A DNA stretch of 64,000 bases from [Anoxybacillus] calidus. GTDB lineage: Bacteria; Bacillota; Bacilli; Bacillales; Anoxybacillaceae. Within the stretch, counting starts at the first letter, position 1. Each line of letters opens with the position of its first letter. Where the stretch lies: positions 7,877-71,876 of the forward strand of contig NZ_JACDUU010000004.1 in NCBI RefSeq assembly GCF_013760845.1, given 5' to 3'. Position numbers and translations under genes: made by a program. Under the pieces are notes generated by a model. It saw nothing but the letters and a program-made list of their open reading frames with translations, ran no database searches and was not told the DNA's origin. This document shows, one piece after another, positions 21,411 to 30,488 of the stretch.

Positions 21411-22003
21411 TGTTTCTTCTCCTTTTCTTCCTTTAAAGCATTTTTATTCACGTGCAACTCATATTGAGCGAGATAGCGTGGCAACACATTTTTCTCTTCT
21501 TCTACGTTTTCCTCCCCGCTCTTGTCTTCCATAGTAGTGAGACTTTTCAACTGCACCTCTGTCACAAAATCAGCATCAGACAGGGATTTCAAAAAATATG
21601 CCGCTTCTTCGCTCGTATCAAACTGTACCGTCACACTCACCGTTCCGTCTTCCGCATAGGAAAAACTCATCACAAATCCTCGTTCTGGTAAAAGTTTTGT
21701 CATTTTCCGAAGAAGGAGTACCGTTTTCATTGGATATTGTTCTGCCCATTTGACCGTCTTTTCTAATTCTTGAACTTCTTGTAGCGATTGAACATTTGCC
21801 AACTTTTGCTGTTCCGCCACCTCCAACGCACGCATTTGCTTCAACTCTTGCGTTAACGAATGGATTTTTATTTCCGCTTTTTGCATCGACACATAAAAAA
21901 CAAAAGCGGTCGCCATCGCAAGCAACAATACGATAACGGTACTAACGAGGAAAACAACATTTTTCGGCTCTTTTTTCGGCAGTAAGTTAATGTCAATTAC
22001 CAT
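21407..22003 (-). CDS. pilN: PilN-like type IV pilus assembly protein
   Basis: 198 residues. Begins MVIDINLLPKKEPKN, the typical PilN N-terminus that docks into PilM, then a membrane segment (about 17-38), coiled coil (about 40-85) and a ferredoxin-like domain. It lies between pilM and pilO with overlapping ends. Confidence 0.87.
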   Translation of the reverse strand: MVIDINLLPKKEPKNVVFLVSTVIVLLLAMATAFVFYVSMQKAEIKIHSLTQELKQMRALEVAEQQKLANVQSLQEVQELEKTVKWAEQYPMKTVLLLRKMTKLLPERGFVMSFSYAEDGTVSVTVQFDTSEEAAYFLKSLSDADFVTEVQLKSLTTMEDKSGEENVEEEKNVLPRYLAQYELHVNKNALKEEKEKKQ

Positions 22004-22955
22004 GATGAATTCCCTCTTTTAATCCTAATCCCCATGCTAAATGATAGCGTGTATCAATCAAATTTCCTATTTCCCCGGAAAGACGTTCAACAGGGACTTC
22101 AAAACGATCTTGCATCGTTTCATGAATGTGCGATAAATACGGATGATCCCCCGTTACAAACATACGTGTAATTTGCTCGTTTCCTTGGCGAATCGAAAAG
22201 CGATAAAAACTCATGACCCGTTCAATTTCTTTATAAACATCTTCAAACGGACGAAGTAGTTCTTCTACCTCTTTTTTCGAAGTGTCATCTTGTTCATTAT
22301 GCGATTCAAACAAAAGCTGACGCATGAAAACGGGTTTATGTTCATAAAAAGCACTCACATTCACTGCCGATCCATCGATTTGCACAATTAATAAGTGATC
22401 GTCTTTTTTTACTTGATCGGCCGTGTAAAATAAACGGTATACACATAACGGCGAAACATCCGCTGCAATGGGACGGAGTTTGACATCTTCAAGCAGCTGC
22501 GCGTAGCTCATGACGATTTGTTCCGGAGCGGCAAACAATAAAATACTCAGCTTCTCGTTTGTTCTTTCCAAAATGACATAATCGAATACTGGATCCTCAA
22601 ACGGTAAATGAATCGTCGTTCCTAGTTCCATAAATAAGTAGCCGCGAATCTCATCCTCTTCTAAATCATTCGGGAGCGAAATTTGGCGAATGACAACGAC
22701 TGGATCGGGAACGATAAATCGAACACGGCGATGTTTCAACTTCCACTCGCTTACACATTCTTCTAAAATCATTTCAAGCGTTTCATGGTCGACTACTTTT
22801 CCATCATGAATAATTCCGCTTGGAAGCTCACGTTCTCCCCATTTTTGAATCGAAAACGGATTATGAGGTTTTAACTCGACATAACGAATCACATGATCTT
22901 TTATAACAAGATTAGCTACTTTATGTCGCGATTGAAAAAATTTGAACATGCTCAT
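21993..22955 (-). CDS. pilM: PilM, actin-like type IV pilus assembly protein
   Basis: 320 residues. PilM signatures: an actin-like N-terminus (VANLVIKDHVIRYVEL), RQISLPNDLEEDEIRGYLFMEL (the conserved helix-turn preceding E-lining residues) and a C-terminal WGLGLKEGI. Cytoplasmic ring component binding the PilN tail. The ATG at 22955 was chosen because GAGGAG lies five bases upstream; earlier starts would overlap the prepilin peptidase gene. Confidence 0.87.
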   Translation of the reverse strand: MSMFKFFQSRHKVANLVIKDHVIRYVELKPHNPFSIQKWGERELPSGIIHDGKVVDHETLEMILEECVSEWKLKHRRVRFIVPDPVVVIRQISLPNDLEEDEIRGYLFMELGTTIHLPFEDPVFDYVILERTNEKLSILLFAAPEQIVMSYAQLLEDVKLRPIAADVSPLCVYRLFYTADQVKKDDHLLIVQIDGSAVNVSAFYEHKPVFMRQLLFESHNEQDDTSKKEVEELLRPFEDVYKEIERVMSFYRFSIRQGNEQITRMFVTGDHPYLSHIHETMQDRFEVPVERLSGEIGNLIDTRYHLAWGLGLKEGIHHGN

Positions 22956-22969
22956 ATGTTCTCCTCGCA

Positions 22970-23719
22970 CTAAAACAAAATCAATTGCTGATACCATTCA
23001 AGAATGGATTGTCCAAAAAAATAAGCAGTCAGTGTTCCAAACACAATATAAGGTCCAAACGGCATTGGTTCACCGCGACGCACTTTGCCAAGCACCATAC
23101 CAATCATCCCAAAAACGGTCCCGTAAAGCGTAGACAAAAAGAATGCTAGTAACACCATCTTCCATCCTAGCACAAAGCCAAGCAAAGCAAATAATTTAAT
23201 ATCCCCGCCGCCCATGCCACCTTTACTAAGGACGGCAATAAGTAGCAATAGAGAAAAGCCAACAACAGCACCAACAAGAGAATCCCACCACGGCAAAAGC
23301 GGAACGAATATTCGTTCAATAATAAAAATGACTGCGAAAAACAGCAGCACTTTATCAGGAATGATCATATAGCGAATATCGGAAACAAAAATAATCATCA
23401 ATAACGAAATCAGCGTCCAACTAACGACCAATTCCTTTGACCATCCCACCAAAAGCGGTGAAATCGTAAAAAGAATCGCGGTAAAGAGCTCAACAAACGG
23501 ATAAAGCGGCGAAATACGTACGCCGCATCCGCGGCACTTCCCGCCTTGAACGACATATGATACAACAGGAACAAGTTCCCAAGCCGTAAGCGTACGCTTA
23601 CAGCTTGGACAATGCGAACGAGGCTTAACAATCGATTCTCCTTTCGGCACTCGAAGACCGACGACGTTGAAGAAGGAACCTAGAAGTAAGCCGATTAAAA
23701 ATAACCATATTAAAATCAT
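22970..23719 (-). CDS. comC: Prepilin peptidase (ComC/PilD)
   Basis: 249 residues, polytopic. The N-terminal cytoplasmic loop has two CxxC pairs (CPSCKRTLTAWELVPVVSY, CRGCGVRISP). The catalytic aspartates are in DIRYMIIPD and GGGDIKLFALLGF (GxGD type). It removes leader peptides of type III signals after Gly and methylates the new N-terminus. It occupies the B. subtilis comC position, but here is embedded in a pilus operon. It probably also serves competence pseudopilins encoded elsewhere. Confidence 0.95.
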   Translation of the reverse strand: MILIWLFLIGLLLGSFFNVVGLRVPKGESIVKPRSHCPSCKRTLTAWELVPVVSYVVQGGKCRGCGVRISPLYPFVELFTAILFTISPLLVGWSKELVVSWTLISLLMIIFVSDIRYMIIPDKVLLFFAVIFIIERIFVPLLPWWDSLVGAVVGFSLLLLIAVLSKGGMGGGDIKLFALLGFVLGWKMVLLAFFLSTLYGTVFGMIGMVLGKVRRGEPMPFGPYIVFGTLTAYFFGQSILEWYQQLILF

Positions 23720-23741
23720 AAGTTACTAAATCCTTTATATT

Positions 23742-24176
23742 TTATTTAGTGGCATCTATTAGTGTTTGCTCAGGAATAAGCGAATCGTTGGTATACCTAG
23801 TTGTAGGATTCAATATATTATTCACTGCTCCATAGGCCTCGTGAGCTTTTATTGAGTATGTCTTAGTGGAACTATCATATAATACTTCAAAATTATTATC
23901 CTTGACTTTATCTAAGTAAGCTCTTAAAGCAGCATAGCCATTTGTTGTATCTGCATTGTATTTCCATTTCACTTGATCTGGATGTTCTGCATGGGCAAGT
24001 TTGGCCGCATTGATGATTTGGATTGCTTCAGCAACTTTTGCCTTATCTCTTGTACCATCGATGATGTTGCTAATACTCGGAATCGCAATCGCCGCGATAA
24101 TTCCTAAAATGACGATAACAGCTAGTAATTCGATAAGTGTGAGCCCCCGCTCGTTTTTTACAAATCGTTTTAACAT
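23742..24176 (-). CDS. pilA: Major type IV pilin
   Basis: 144 residues. Leader MLKRFVKNERG, cut before LTLIELLAVIVILGIIAAIA, with Glu5. The mature pilin is about 133 residues with a helix to about residue 60 and a small globular domain with no cysteines, so it lacks the usual disulfide loop. The ATG at 24176 follows GGAGAGGGG. A 91-bp gap upstream contains TTGATA, 17 bp, GATAAA on the minus strand, a possible extra promoter for high pilin output. Confidence 0.9.
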   Translation of the reverse strand: MLKRFVKNERGLTLIELLAVIVILGIIAAIAIPSISNIIDGTRDKAKVAEAIQIINAAKLAHAEHPDQVKWKYNADTTNGYAALRAYLDKVKDNNFEVLYDSSTKTYSIKAHEAYGAVNNILNPTTRYTNDSLIPEQTLIDATK

Positions 24177-24267
24177 GTAATCCCCTCTCCTTTTTCCTAA
24201 TATTTATAAGTCTTTTTATCTATCATTTTACAATATCTATCAATTTTCTGAAAATAAATTCTTAATC

Positions 24268-25479
24268 TTATTGATGAATATGATTAAAAATATCATACAT
24301 TGGTACGATGATGGATGTCACAATCGTTCCAATGATGCCGGCTAAAAGGACGATCATGAATGGTTCGATAAGTGACTTTAGACGGTCGGTTGTCGTTTCG
24401 ACTTCCGCTTCGTAAAAGTCGGCGACTTTAGCGAGCATCGCATCAAGCGATCCGGTTTCTTCGCCGATAGCGATCATTTGCGTGACAAGCGGCGGAAATG
24501 CCCAATGTTTTTTCATCGGCTCGGTCAGCGATTGTCCGCGTTCAAGCGAGTCGCGTGCCTGCTTGATGACTTTAGCGATTACTTCATTTTCGACGACATT
24601 TTCGACAATCGCTAAAGCCTGTAAAATCGGCACAGATCTGGAAAATAATGAGCTTAATGTTCGCGCCATTCTCGCTAACGCCGCTTTTTGCAACAGTTTT
24701 CCGAAAATCGGCATGCGTAACATGACATAGTCAATATAATACTTGCTTTCTTTATGTTTTTTAAGTACCGAAAATAATACATACAAGCCAAAAATGGCAA
24801 GCACAACAAGCCACCAATATACTTGCATGACCTCGCTTGCTTTAAGGACAAATTTCGTAATCGCTGGCAATTCGGCATGAAAATCCGCAAACATTTGCAC
24901 AAACGTCGGAACAACGCCAATTAATAAAAAGATGACAACACCAATCGCAATGATGCCGACAACAATCGGGTAGGCGAGCGCAGAAACCATTTTTTGCCTT
25001 GTGCGATGAACTTTCTCAAAATGATCGGCGAGCCGTTCGAGCGTTTCATCCATATTTCCGCCCGCTTCCCCTGCTTTTATCATGTTCACGAACATCGGTG
25101 GAAAGATGCGTTTATGCTTTGCGGTTGCCATGGATAACGGATTTCCAGCGCGAAGGTCTTCTTCGACCTCTTCAAGTGCTTTTTTAAGTGCCTTACTTTC
25201 CGTCTGGCTTGCTAAAATGCGCGTCGAATCAACAACCGATACCCCCGCCTTTAACAATGTCGCAAATTGACGTAAATAAATGACAAAATCTTGCAGCTTT
25301 ACCGCATTGCCAAACGTAATTTCCTTGTTTAATAACGTTTCCGGTACTTCATTAATTTCGAGCACTTTAATGCCTTTTTGCCGCAATTTGATGATTGCTT
25401 CTCGTTTCGACGTGCTTGTAATCGTACCGGTTTGTCTTCTTCCTTTTATATTGCGTCCTTGGTATTTAAACTGCGGCAT
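24268..25479 (-). CDS. pilC: PilC/GspF inner-membrane platform protein
   Basis: 403 residues. Two repeated GspF domains (about 65-190 and 270-392), each followed by membrane helices; contains FATLLKAGVSVVDS, GNPLSMATAKH and MIAIGEETGSLDAM, the duplicated platform motifs. The ATG at 25479 is one base after the pilT stop. It converts motor ATPase rotation into pilin insertion or removal. Confidence 0.95.
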   Translation of the reverse strand: MPQFKYQGRNIKGRRQTGTITSTSKREAIIKLRQKGIKVLEINEVPETLLNKEITFGNAVKLQDFVIYLRQFATLLKAGVSVVDSTRILASQTESKALKKALEEVEEDLRAGNPLSMATAKHKRIFPPMFVNMIKAGEAGGNMDETLERLADHFEKVHRTRQKMVSALAYPIVVGIIAIGVVIFLLIGVVPTFVQMFADFHAELPAITKFVLKASEVMQVYWWLVVLAIFGLYVLFSVLKKHKESKYYIDYVMLRMPIFGKLLQKAALARMARTLSSLFSRSVPILQALAIVENVVENEVIAKVIKQARDSLERGQSLTEPMKKHWAFPPLVTQMIAIGEETGSLDAMLAKVADFYEAEVETTTDRLKSLIEPFMIVLLAGIIGTIVTSIIVPMYDIFNHIHQ

Positions 25480-25480
25480 G

Positions 25481-26524
25481 TTATTCGACACGCTCCTGCA
25501 TCAAGTAAGGTTCAGCTACTTCTTTAGGAATGAGTCCAGCTTGCACTAATTCTTTTATGCTTGTTGTTAACGTATGCATCCCTGCTGCACGACTCGTTTG
25601 CATCACGTTCACAATTTGGTGAATTTTTTCATTGCGAATTAAGTTCGCTACGGCGGCGTTATTGATTAAAATTTCCGTTGCTGCGATTCGTCCTGTTTTT
25701 TGTACATTTGGAAATAAGCGCTGCGAAATAATTGCAACCAATACGGAAGCAAGCTGAATGCGAATTTGCGATTGTTGGGCAGGTGGAAATACATCAATAA
25801 TACGGTCAATTGTTGCCGGAGCGCTTGCAGTATGCAATGTTCCAAGGACAAGATGACCCGTTTCTGCAGCCGTAATCGCGGTATGAATCGTCTCTAAATC
25901 GCGCATCTCCCCGACTAAAATCACATCTGGGTCTTGCCGCAGTGCCGCGCGTAAGCCATTGGCAAAATTATTCGTATCAAAGCCGATTTCGCGTTGGTCA
26001 ATAATACAGTTTCCGTGCTTATGCAAATATTCAATCGGGTCTTCAAGCGTAATAATATGTTTGCGCATCGTTTTGTTCATATAGTCAATCATCGCCGCAA
26101 GCGTTGTCGATTTCCCACTTCCAGTCGGGCCTGTAACGAGTACAAGACCTTGTGGCTTTTCCGCAATCCGCTTTAACACTTCCGGCAGGCGTAATTCTTC
26201 AAGCGTCGGAATTTTTGTTGGTACAACACGAATCGCAAGTGAAATACAGGAACGTTGCTTATACGCATTAATGCGAAAACGAGAAACGCCAGGAATACCG
26301 TAAGAAAAATCATGCTCTCCTTTTTCTTGAAATTGCTTCCATACGTCATCGGGGATAATGGACCTTGCCATCGCTTCCGTATCTTCCGGCCGCAGTATGT
26401 CTTGACCGTATTTTTTTAATTCCCCATTAATGCGCATAATCGGTGGTACACCAACCGTTAAATGCAAGTCCGATGCTTTGTATTCAAAAGCCGCGCGTAA
26501 AAGATGGTCTAATCGCTGTTTCAT
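25481..26524 (-). CDS. pilT: PilT retraction ATPase
   Basis: 347 residues. Walker A GPTGSGKSTTLAAMI, Asp box ITLEDPIE, Walker B ILVGEMRD and the His box GHLVLGTLHT are present. Its N-terminus (ASDLHLTVGVPPIMRINGEL) and C-terminal helices (NLIRNEKIHQI) are PilT-type rather than PilB-type. Its presence implies a retractable pilus able to drive twitching or DNA uptake. The ATG at 26524 was chosen after AAAGGTGAG. Confidence 0.95.
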   Translation of the reverse strand: MKQRLDHLLRAAFEYKASDLHLTVGVPPIMRINGELKKYGQDILRPEDTEAMARSIIPDDVWKQFQEKGEHDFSYGIPGVSRFRINAYKQRSCISLAIRVVPTKIPTLEELRLPEVLKRIAEKPQGLVLVTGPTGSGKSTTLAAMIDYMNKTMRKHIITLEDPIEYLHKHGNCIIDQREIGFDTNNFANGLRAALRQDPDVILVGEMRDLETIHTAITAAETGHLVLGTLHTASAPATIDRIIDVFPPAQQSQIRIQLASVLVAIISQRLFPNVQKTGRIAATEILINNAAVANLIRNEKIHQIVNVMQTSRAAGMHTLTTSIKELVQAGLIPKEVAEPYLMQERVE

Positions 26525-26535
26525 CGCTCTCACCT

Positions 26536-28203
26536 TTAGCTCAAAATCGCCACCTTCAATACTTCTTCTAACGTTGTCAATCCTTGCTTGACTTTTAATA
26601 AGCCGTCATCGATTAAAAAAATCATTTTATTTTTGATCGCTAACTCGCGTAATTTCGAAAATGGTTCTTTATTTAAAATGACACGACGCATCTCATCGGT
26701 CATCACGAGCAATTCATGAAGCGCCATTCTTCCTTTGTACCCGGTCATATTGCATGTTGGACAGCCACGGCCGCGAACTAACTTTTCGATTTTCATACCA
26801 CGGCGTGCAAAAATTTCGATTTCTCGTTTCGTCGGTTCTTGCTCTTCTTGACAATCACGACAAACGCGGCGAACGAGCCGTTGTGAAACAACACCCGTTA
26901 ATGAAGTAGCGACAAGAAATGGCTCAATCCCCATATCAATAAGGCGCGTAATCGTACTTAACGCATCGTTCGTATGTAGTGTACTTAGCACTAAATGCCC
27001 CGTCAACGACGCGCGAATCGCCACTTCCGCTGTTTCTCGATCGCGAATTTCCCCAACCATAATAATATTCGGATCTTGGCGCAAAATCGAGCGCAATCCT
27101 TGCGCAAACGTTAAACCGACATTCGGATTGACTTGAATTTGGTTAACACCTTCTAATTGATATTCGACTGGGTCTTCAATCGTAATAATATTAACCTCTT
27201 CGCTATTTAAATGATTTAACGCGGCATACAATGTCGAGGATTTTCCTGAACCGGTCGGCCCGGTAATTAATACAATTCCCGTTGGTCTTTCAATGAGTTC
27301 GATAAACCGCGGTAAGTTTAATTTATTAAATCCTAATTTATGAATATCATTAAGAGCCGCTCCTAAATCAAGGACACGCATCACAATTTTTTCCCCATAC
27401 ACCGTCGGCAACGTCGAGACACGCAAATCAACCGGATGGAAGTCTATATTCATTTTAATCCGACCGTCTTGCGGAATGCGATGTTCAGTTATATCCATAT
27501 TTGCTAAAATTTTAATTCTTGCTGTTAACACGCTTTGCATATGCTTCGGTAAAGCGCGGTCGGTACGTAATACCCCATCAATACGGTAACGAACTAACAC
27601 TTTTGTTTCTTGCGGGTCAATATGAATATCGCTTGCCCGCTGCTCGACCGCTAATTGTAAAATTTGGTTGACAAGTCGAACAATCGGTGAATCTTCTTCA
27701 GTCACTCGTTCTTCTTCTACCGTCTCGGATACCGGAGTCATGCGTAAAAAATCTTCCATCGACTCGTCAATATCATAATACTTGTTAATCGCCCGCAAAA
27801 TATCGTCTTTCGAGGCAATCGCAGTCTCAATATGAAACCCGGTCGAAAGGCGTAAATCGTCAATGACGAAAAAATCCATCGGATCCGCCATCGCGACAAG
27901 CAGCCGGTCTCCTTCCGCCTTTAACGGCATAACCATATGACGTTTCGCAAATTCTTTTGGGATAAGATTCGTCAACTTCGGGTCAATGGGATAACGATAT
28001 AAACTCACATGAGGAATACCTAATTGAAATTCAAGGACTTCGATTAACTGTTGTTCCGTAATATACCCACGCTGCAAGAGCGCATCTCCTAGCTTTTGAC
28101 CGGGTGCTTTTTCTTGTAACGCTTCTTGCAGTTGCTCTTCTGTAATCAGTCCAGCCTCGACTAATAAATCCCCTAATCGCTTCCGTTCTTGTTTTTTCTT
28201 CAT
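26536..28203 (-). CDS. pilB: PilB extension ATPase with MshEN-type N-domain
   Basis: 555 residues. The N-terminal MshEN domain (about 8-60) has RLGDLLVEAGLITEE..L..AL and, five residues later, LGDALLQRGYITEQQL..VL.FQ; in MshE these bind cyclic di-GMP. Next is the ATPase core with GPTGSGKSSTLY, ITIEDPVEYQ, MVGEIRDRETAE and GHLVLSTLHTND. The zinc tetracysteine CRDC...CPTC follows. It powers pilus extension. The second of two close ATGs (28203) has better spacing to GTAGGG. Confidence 0.95.
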   Translation of the reverse strand: MKKKQERKRLGDLLVEAGLITEEQLQEALQEKAPGQKLGDALLQRGYITEQQLIEVLEFQLGIPHVSLYRYPIDPKLTNLIPKEFAKRHMVMPLKAEGDRLLVAMADPMDFFVIDDLRLSTGFHIETAIASKDDILRAINKYYDIDESMEDFLRMTPVSETVEEERVTEEDSPIVRLVNQILQLAVEQRASDIHIDPQETKVLVRYRIDGVLRTDRALPKHMQSVLTARIKILANMDITEHRIPQDGRIKMNIDFHPVDLRVSTLPTVYGEKIVMRVLDLGAALNDIHKLGFNKLNLPRFIELIERPTGIVLITGPTGSGKSSTLYAALNHLNSEEVNIITIEDPVEYQLEGVNQIQVNPNVGLTFAQGLRSILRQDPNIIMVGEIRDRETAEVAIRASLTGHLVLSTLHTNDALSTITRLIDMGIEPFLVATSLTGVVSQRLVRRVCRDCQEEQEPTKREIEIFARRGMKIEKLVRGRGCPTCNMTGYKGRMALHELLVMTDEMRRVILNKEPFSKLRELAIKNKMIFLIDDGLLKVKQGLTTLEEVLKVAILS

Positions 28204-28211
28204 TCTCATCC

Positions 28212-29582
28212 CTACTTTTCATACAGTTCGGTATCCAAATCTTGCTCACTCGAAGGAGTGTTTTGTTCACTTGTAGTTGGAGATGTTGATTGCTTCTCAT
28301 CTTCGTTGACTTGCTCGTTTCTTGATTCACCTTGCTCTTGTTCTTGCCCCGATTCACCTTGATTATCTTGTTCCGATGGAACTTGATGATCGTTCGTTGG
28401 ATTCGTTTCATTGTTAGACAAATCAACACCAAGCTCTAGCCCACGAACTTCTATGTTATGCGAAGGTGGGTAGAAATCTTCGGCAACGATCTCCGTTTTC
28501 AACAAATGATTGTTTTCGTCATAGATTTCTTTTTTGACTTTCGCTAGTATTCCATGTTTACCTTTTTGCTTCATTCGACGTTCTCCAGGGCTTAAAAGCG
28601 AGCTATATTGGATGATTGTCTTCGGAGTAAAATACTCGATCTCACCGACTTTTACAACATATTGATAAACCAATGGTAATCCTGTTAGCGTAACGCGAAA
28701 ACCGTTATTCATCGCTTTAAACTGTAACGTATACGTGCTCGTGTTCGGATTATAAAAGCGAAAATCACGACTTACTTTGTCTACTTTCGCCTCATAGCCG
28801 AGAGGAATTTCATTAGGCAAGTCTCGGCTTGTATGACGTTCAACAATCATAAAATTCGTCGGCAAAATCGCCTGATAAATGGCAGAGGCAATAATGCTCA
28901 TTCCTTCTGAAGAGAGCGGTTCACTTTTTTTGTTCAAATAGGCAGAAAGCGAGAATAAGCTTTTTCCTTTTATTTCAATCGTTGGATGATTGGAAACCCA
29001 AGCGATCACTTCCGCTTCGCTTTCACCTAGATTCCCCATCATTACTTCACTAATCGGTTGTTTTTGGACTCCTTGTTTCTCGATGAAATAGTTTGTTAGG
29101 TCAATGGACTGTTTTCCCATCTGTAAATTCGCAGCAATGCTCATGATATCTCTCTTTAATTTTTTGAGATTAATAGAGGATAACGATAATGGGGCCATTA
29201 CTTCCTCAATCAGCTTCGAAAATGACTGCTCATCGAATTGAACAACAAGCTGTGATGGTTGCCCCGCGGCAGCTTGTTCGACACTTTGTTCTACTTGAAA
29301 TGTAAAGAGTTGGGTAGGAAGTGCTTCTGTTTTTTCTTGATAGGTCAATTGTAGTACTGTCGACGTTTTCCATTCATTTACTTTTTCTTGAACAATACGT
29401 GTCGCTTCTTCTTTCGATAGCTTTGATACGGAAACGGAGCCAATAACCGTTCCTTCTGCAAAACGGCTCGGCTCCTTAAAAAACGATTGATAAGCAAAGG
29501 TGCCGATTTGTGAGAAACTAATAAGGTAGAAGGTACAAATGACGATGACAAAAAACAGTTTTACCGCAGCTGCTTGCCTCAC
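28212..29582 (-). CDS. VanW-like membrane-anchored protein in the pilus operon
   Basis: 456 residues. One N-terminal membrane segment (about 8-28), then a peptidoglycan-binding-like domain (GSVSVSKLSKEEATRIVQEK, about 45-130). A VanW-type region follows (about 255-380, YEAKVDKVSRDFRFYNP), with a G5-like end and a disordered Ser/Gln/Glu tail (about 390-456). Resembles B. subtilis YoaR. Function unknown; an extracytoplasmic wall-linked part of the pilus apparatus is inferred from operon position. The GTG at 29582 was chosen for GGGGG spacing. Confidence 0.75.
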   Translation of the reverse strand: MRQAAAVKLFFVIVICTFYLISFSQIGTFAYQSFFKEPSRFAEGTVIGSVSVSKLSKEEATRIVQEKVNEWKTSTVLQLTYQEKTEALPTQLFTFQVEQSVEQAAAGQPSQLVVQFDEQSFSKLIEEVMAPLSLSSINLKKLKRDIMSIAANLQMGKQSIDLTNYFIEKQGVQKQPISEVMMGNLGESEAEVIAWVSNHPTIEIKGKSLFSLSAYLNKKSEPLSSEGMSIIASAIYQAILPTNFMIVERHTSRDLPNEIPLGYEAKVDKVSRDFRFYNPNTSTYTLQFKAMNNGFRVTLTGLPLVYQYVVKVGEIEYFTPKTIIQYSSLLSPGERRMKQKGKHGILAKVKKEIYDENNHLLKTEIVAEDFYPPSHNIEVRGLELGVDLSNNETNPTNDHQVPSEQDNQGESGQEQEQGESRNEQVNEDEKQSTSPTTSEQNTPSSEQDLDTELYEK

Positions 29583-29601
29583 AAGCAAAAGCCCCCTTTG
29601 C

Positions 29602-30468
29602 TTACACATCAACGTTCATCGATACATCCACAATCACACTCGGCCCTTCCTCTTGCGCTTTCGTAATATGTTCCACTGTTAAAATCGTCCCTGCTTCAAT
29701 GAGAACATTCCCATTTCGGTCGAGAATGTCTTTTGTGACTCGTTTTCCTTGCAGCAGTTCAATTTGCTTTTCTCTCAAAACAATCAGCGCTTCATCCTCT
29801 TCGATGCCATTAGCCCGTTGTTCTACCGCCACTTCTTCGATTGCCGCAAGCCATTGGCGATGTTCTTCAGCAGATAACGATTTTCGCTCTATGAACTCAT
29901 TAGCTGGAATGGAAGTGGCTAATTCATCTACTTGTTCCGTTTTTTTTTCATCTGGAGTTTGTCCCTTTTGAATGAGCAATTTTGCCTCATCCAGTAGGGA
30001 CGAAGAAGCATTTTCATTCACAATGATTATATCTTTTCCATATGTTAAAACAAAATCGGACGGTAATACAGCTTGGCGTTCCCCGATTTTTAATTCAATT
30101 CCTAATATTTCCCCTGTTTCCTCATCCGCAAAAAATTCGGTCACTTCACCAAGCAACTGTCCTTTTCTCGTCATCGCTTTTGTGTTTTTAATACGAATCT
30201 GCTTATTGACAAGTTGATTGGCAATCGGAATTTCCGTTAAATCAATGACCGCGCTATCACTTTCGACCGTTACAGCAAATTCTCCGATTCCCACTACTTT
30301 TTTAAACGGAATCGCTTTTAGGCTTAACTGAACATCTTCTTGTTCGATCGTTAAAAAGTCAATCGAACCTTTTTCCGGGTTAATGACTAACGTTTTTACT
30401 TTTCCAATCTGTACCCCGTCTGCAATGCTGATAATCGGAAGTCCAACAATTTGCGCACTATTTTTCAT
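29602..30468 (-). CDS. PRC-barrel domain protein
   Basis: 288 residues, no signal peptide. Two PRC-barrel units (about 5-75, IISIADGVQIGKVKTLVINPEKG, and 85-155, RKGQLLGEVTEFFADEETGEILG). A charged helical part (about 170-230) and a small C-terminal beta domain (VTKDILDRNGNVLIEAGTIL) follow. Cytoplasmic adaptor-like architecture. It is the second gene of the operon that leads into pilB; a role in pilus biogenesis is inferred only from this. Confidence 0.7.
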   Translation of the reverse strand: MKNSAQIVGLPIISIADGVQIGKVKTLVINPEKGSIDFLTIEQEDVQLSLKAIPFKKVVGIGEFAVTVESDSAVIDLTEIPIANQLVNKQIRIKNTKAMTRKGQLLGEVTEFFADEETGEILGIELKIGERQAVLPSDFVLTYGKDIIIVNENASSSLLDEAKLLIQKGQTPDEKKTEQVDELATSIPANEFIERKSLSAEEHRQWLAAIEEVAVEQRANGIEEDEALIVLREKQIELLQGKRVTKDILDRNGNVLIEAGTILTVEHITKAQEEGPSVIVDVSMNVDV

Positions 30469-30488
30469 GCTTTCACCACACCTGTTCG

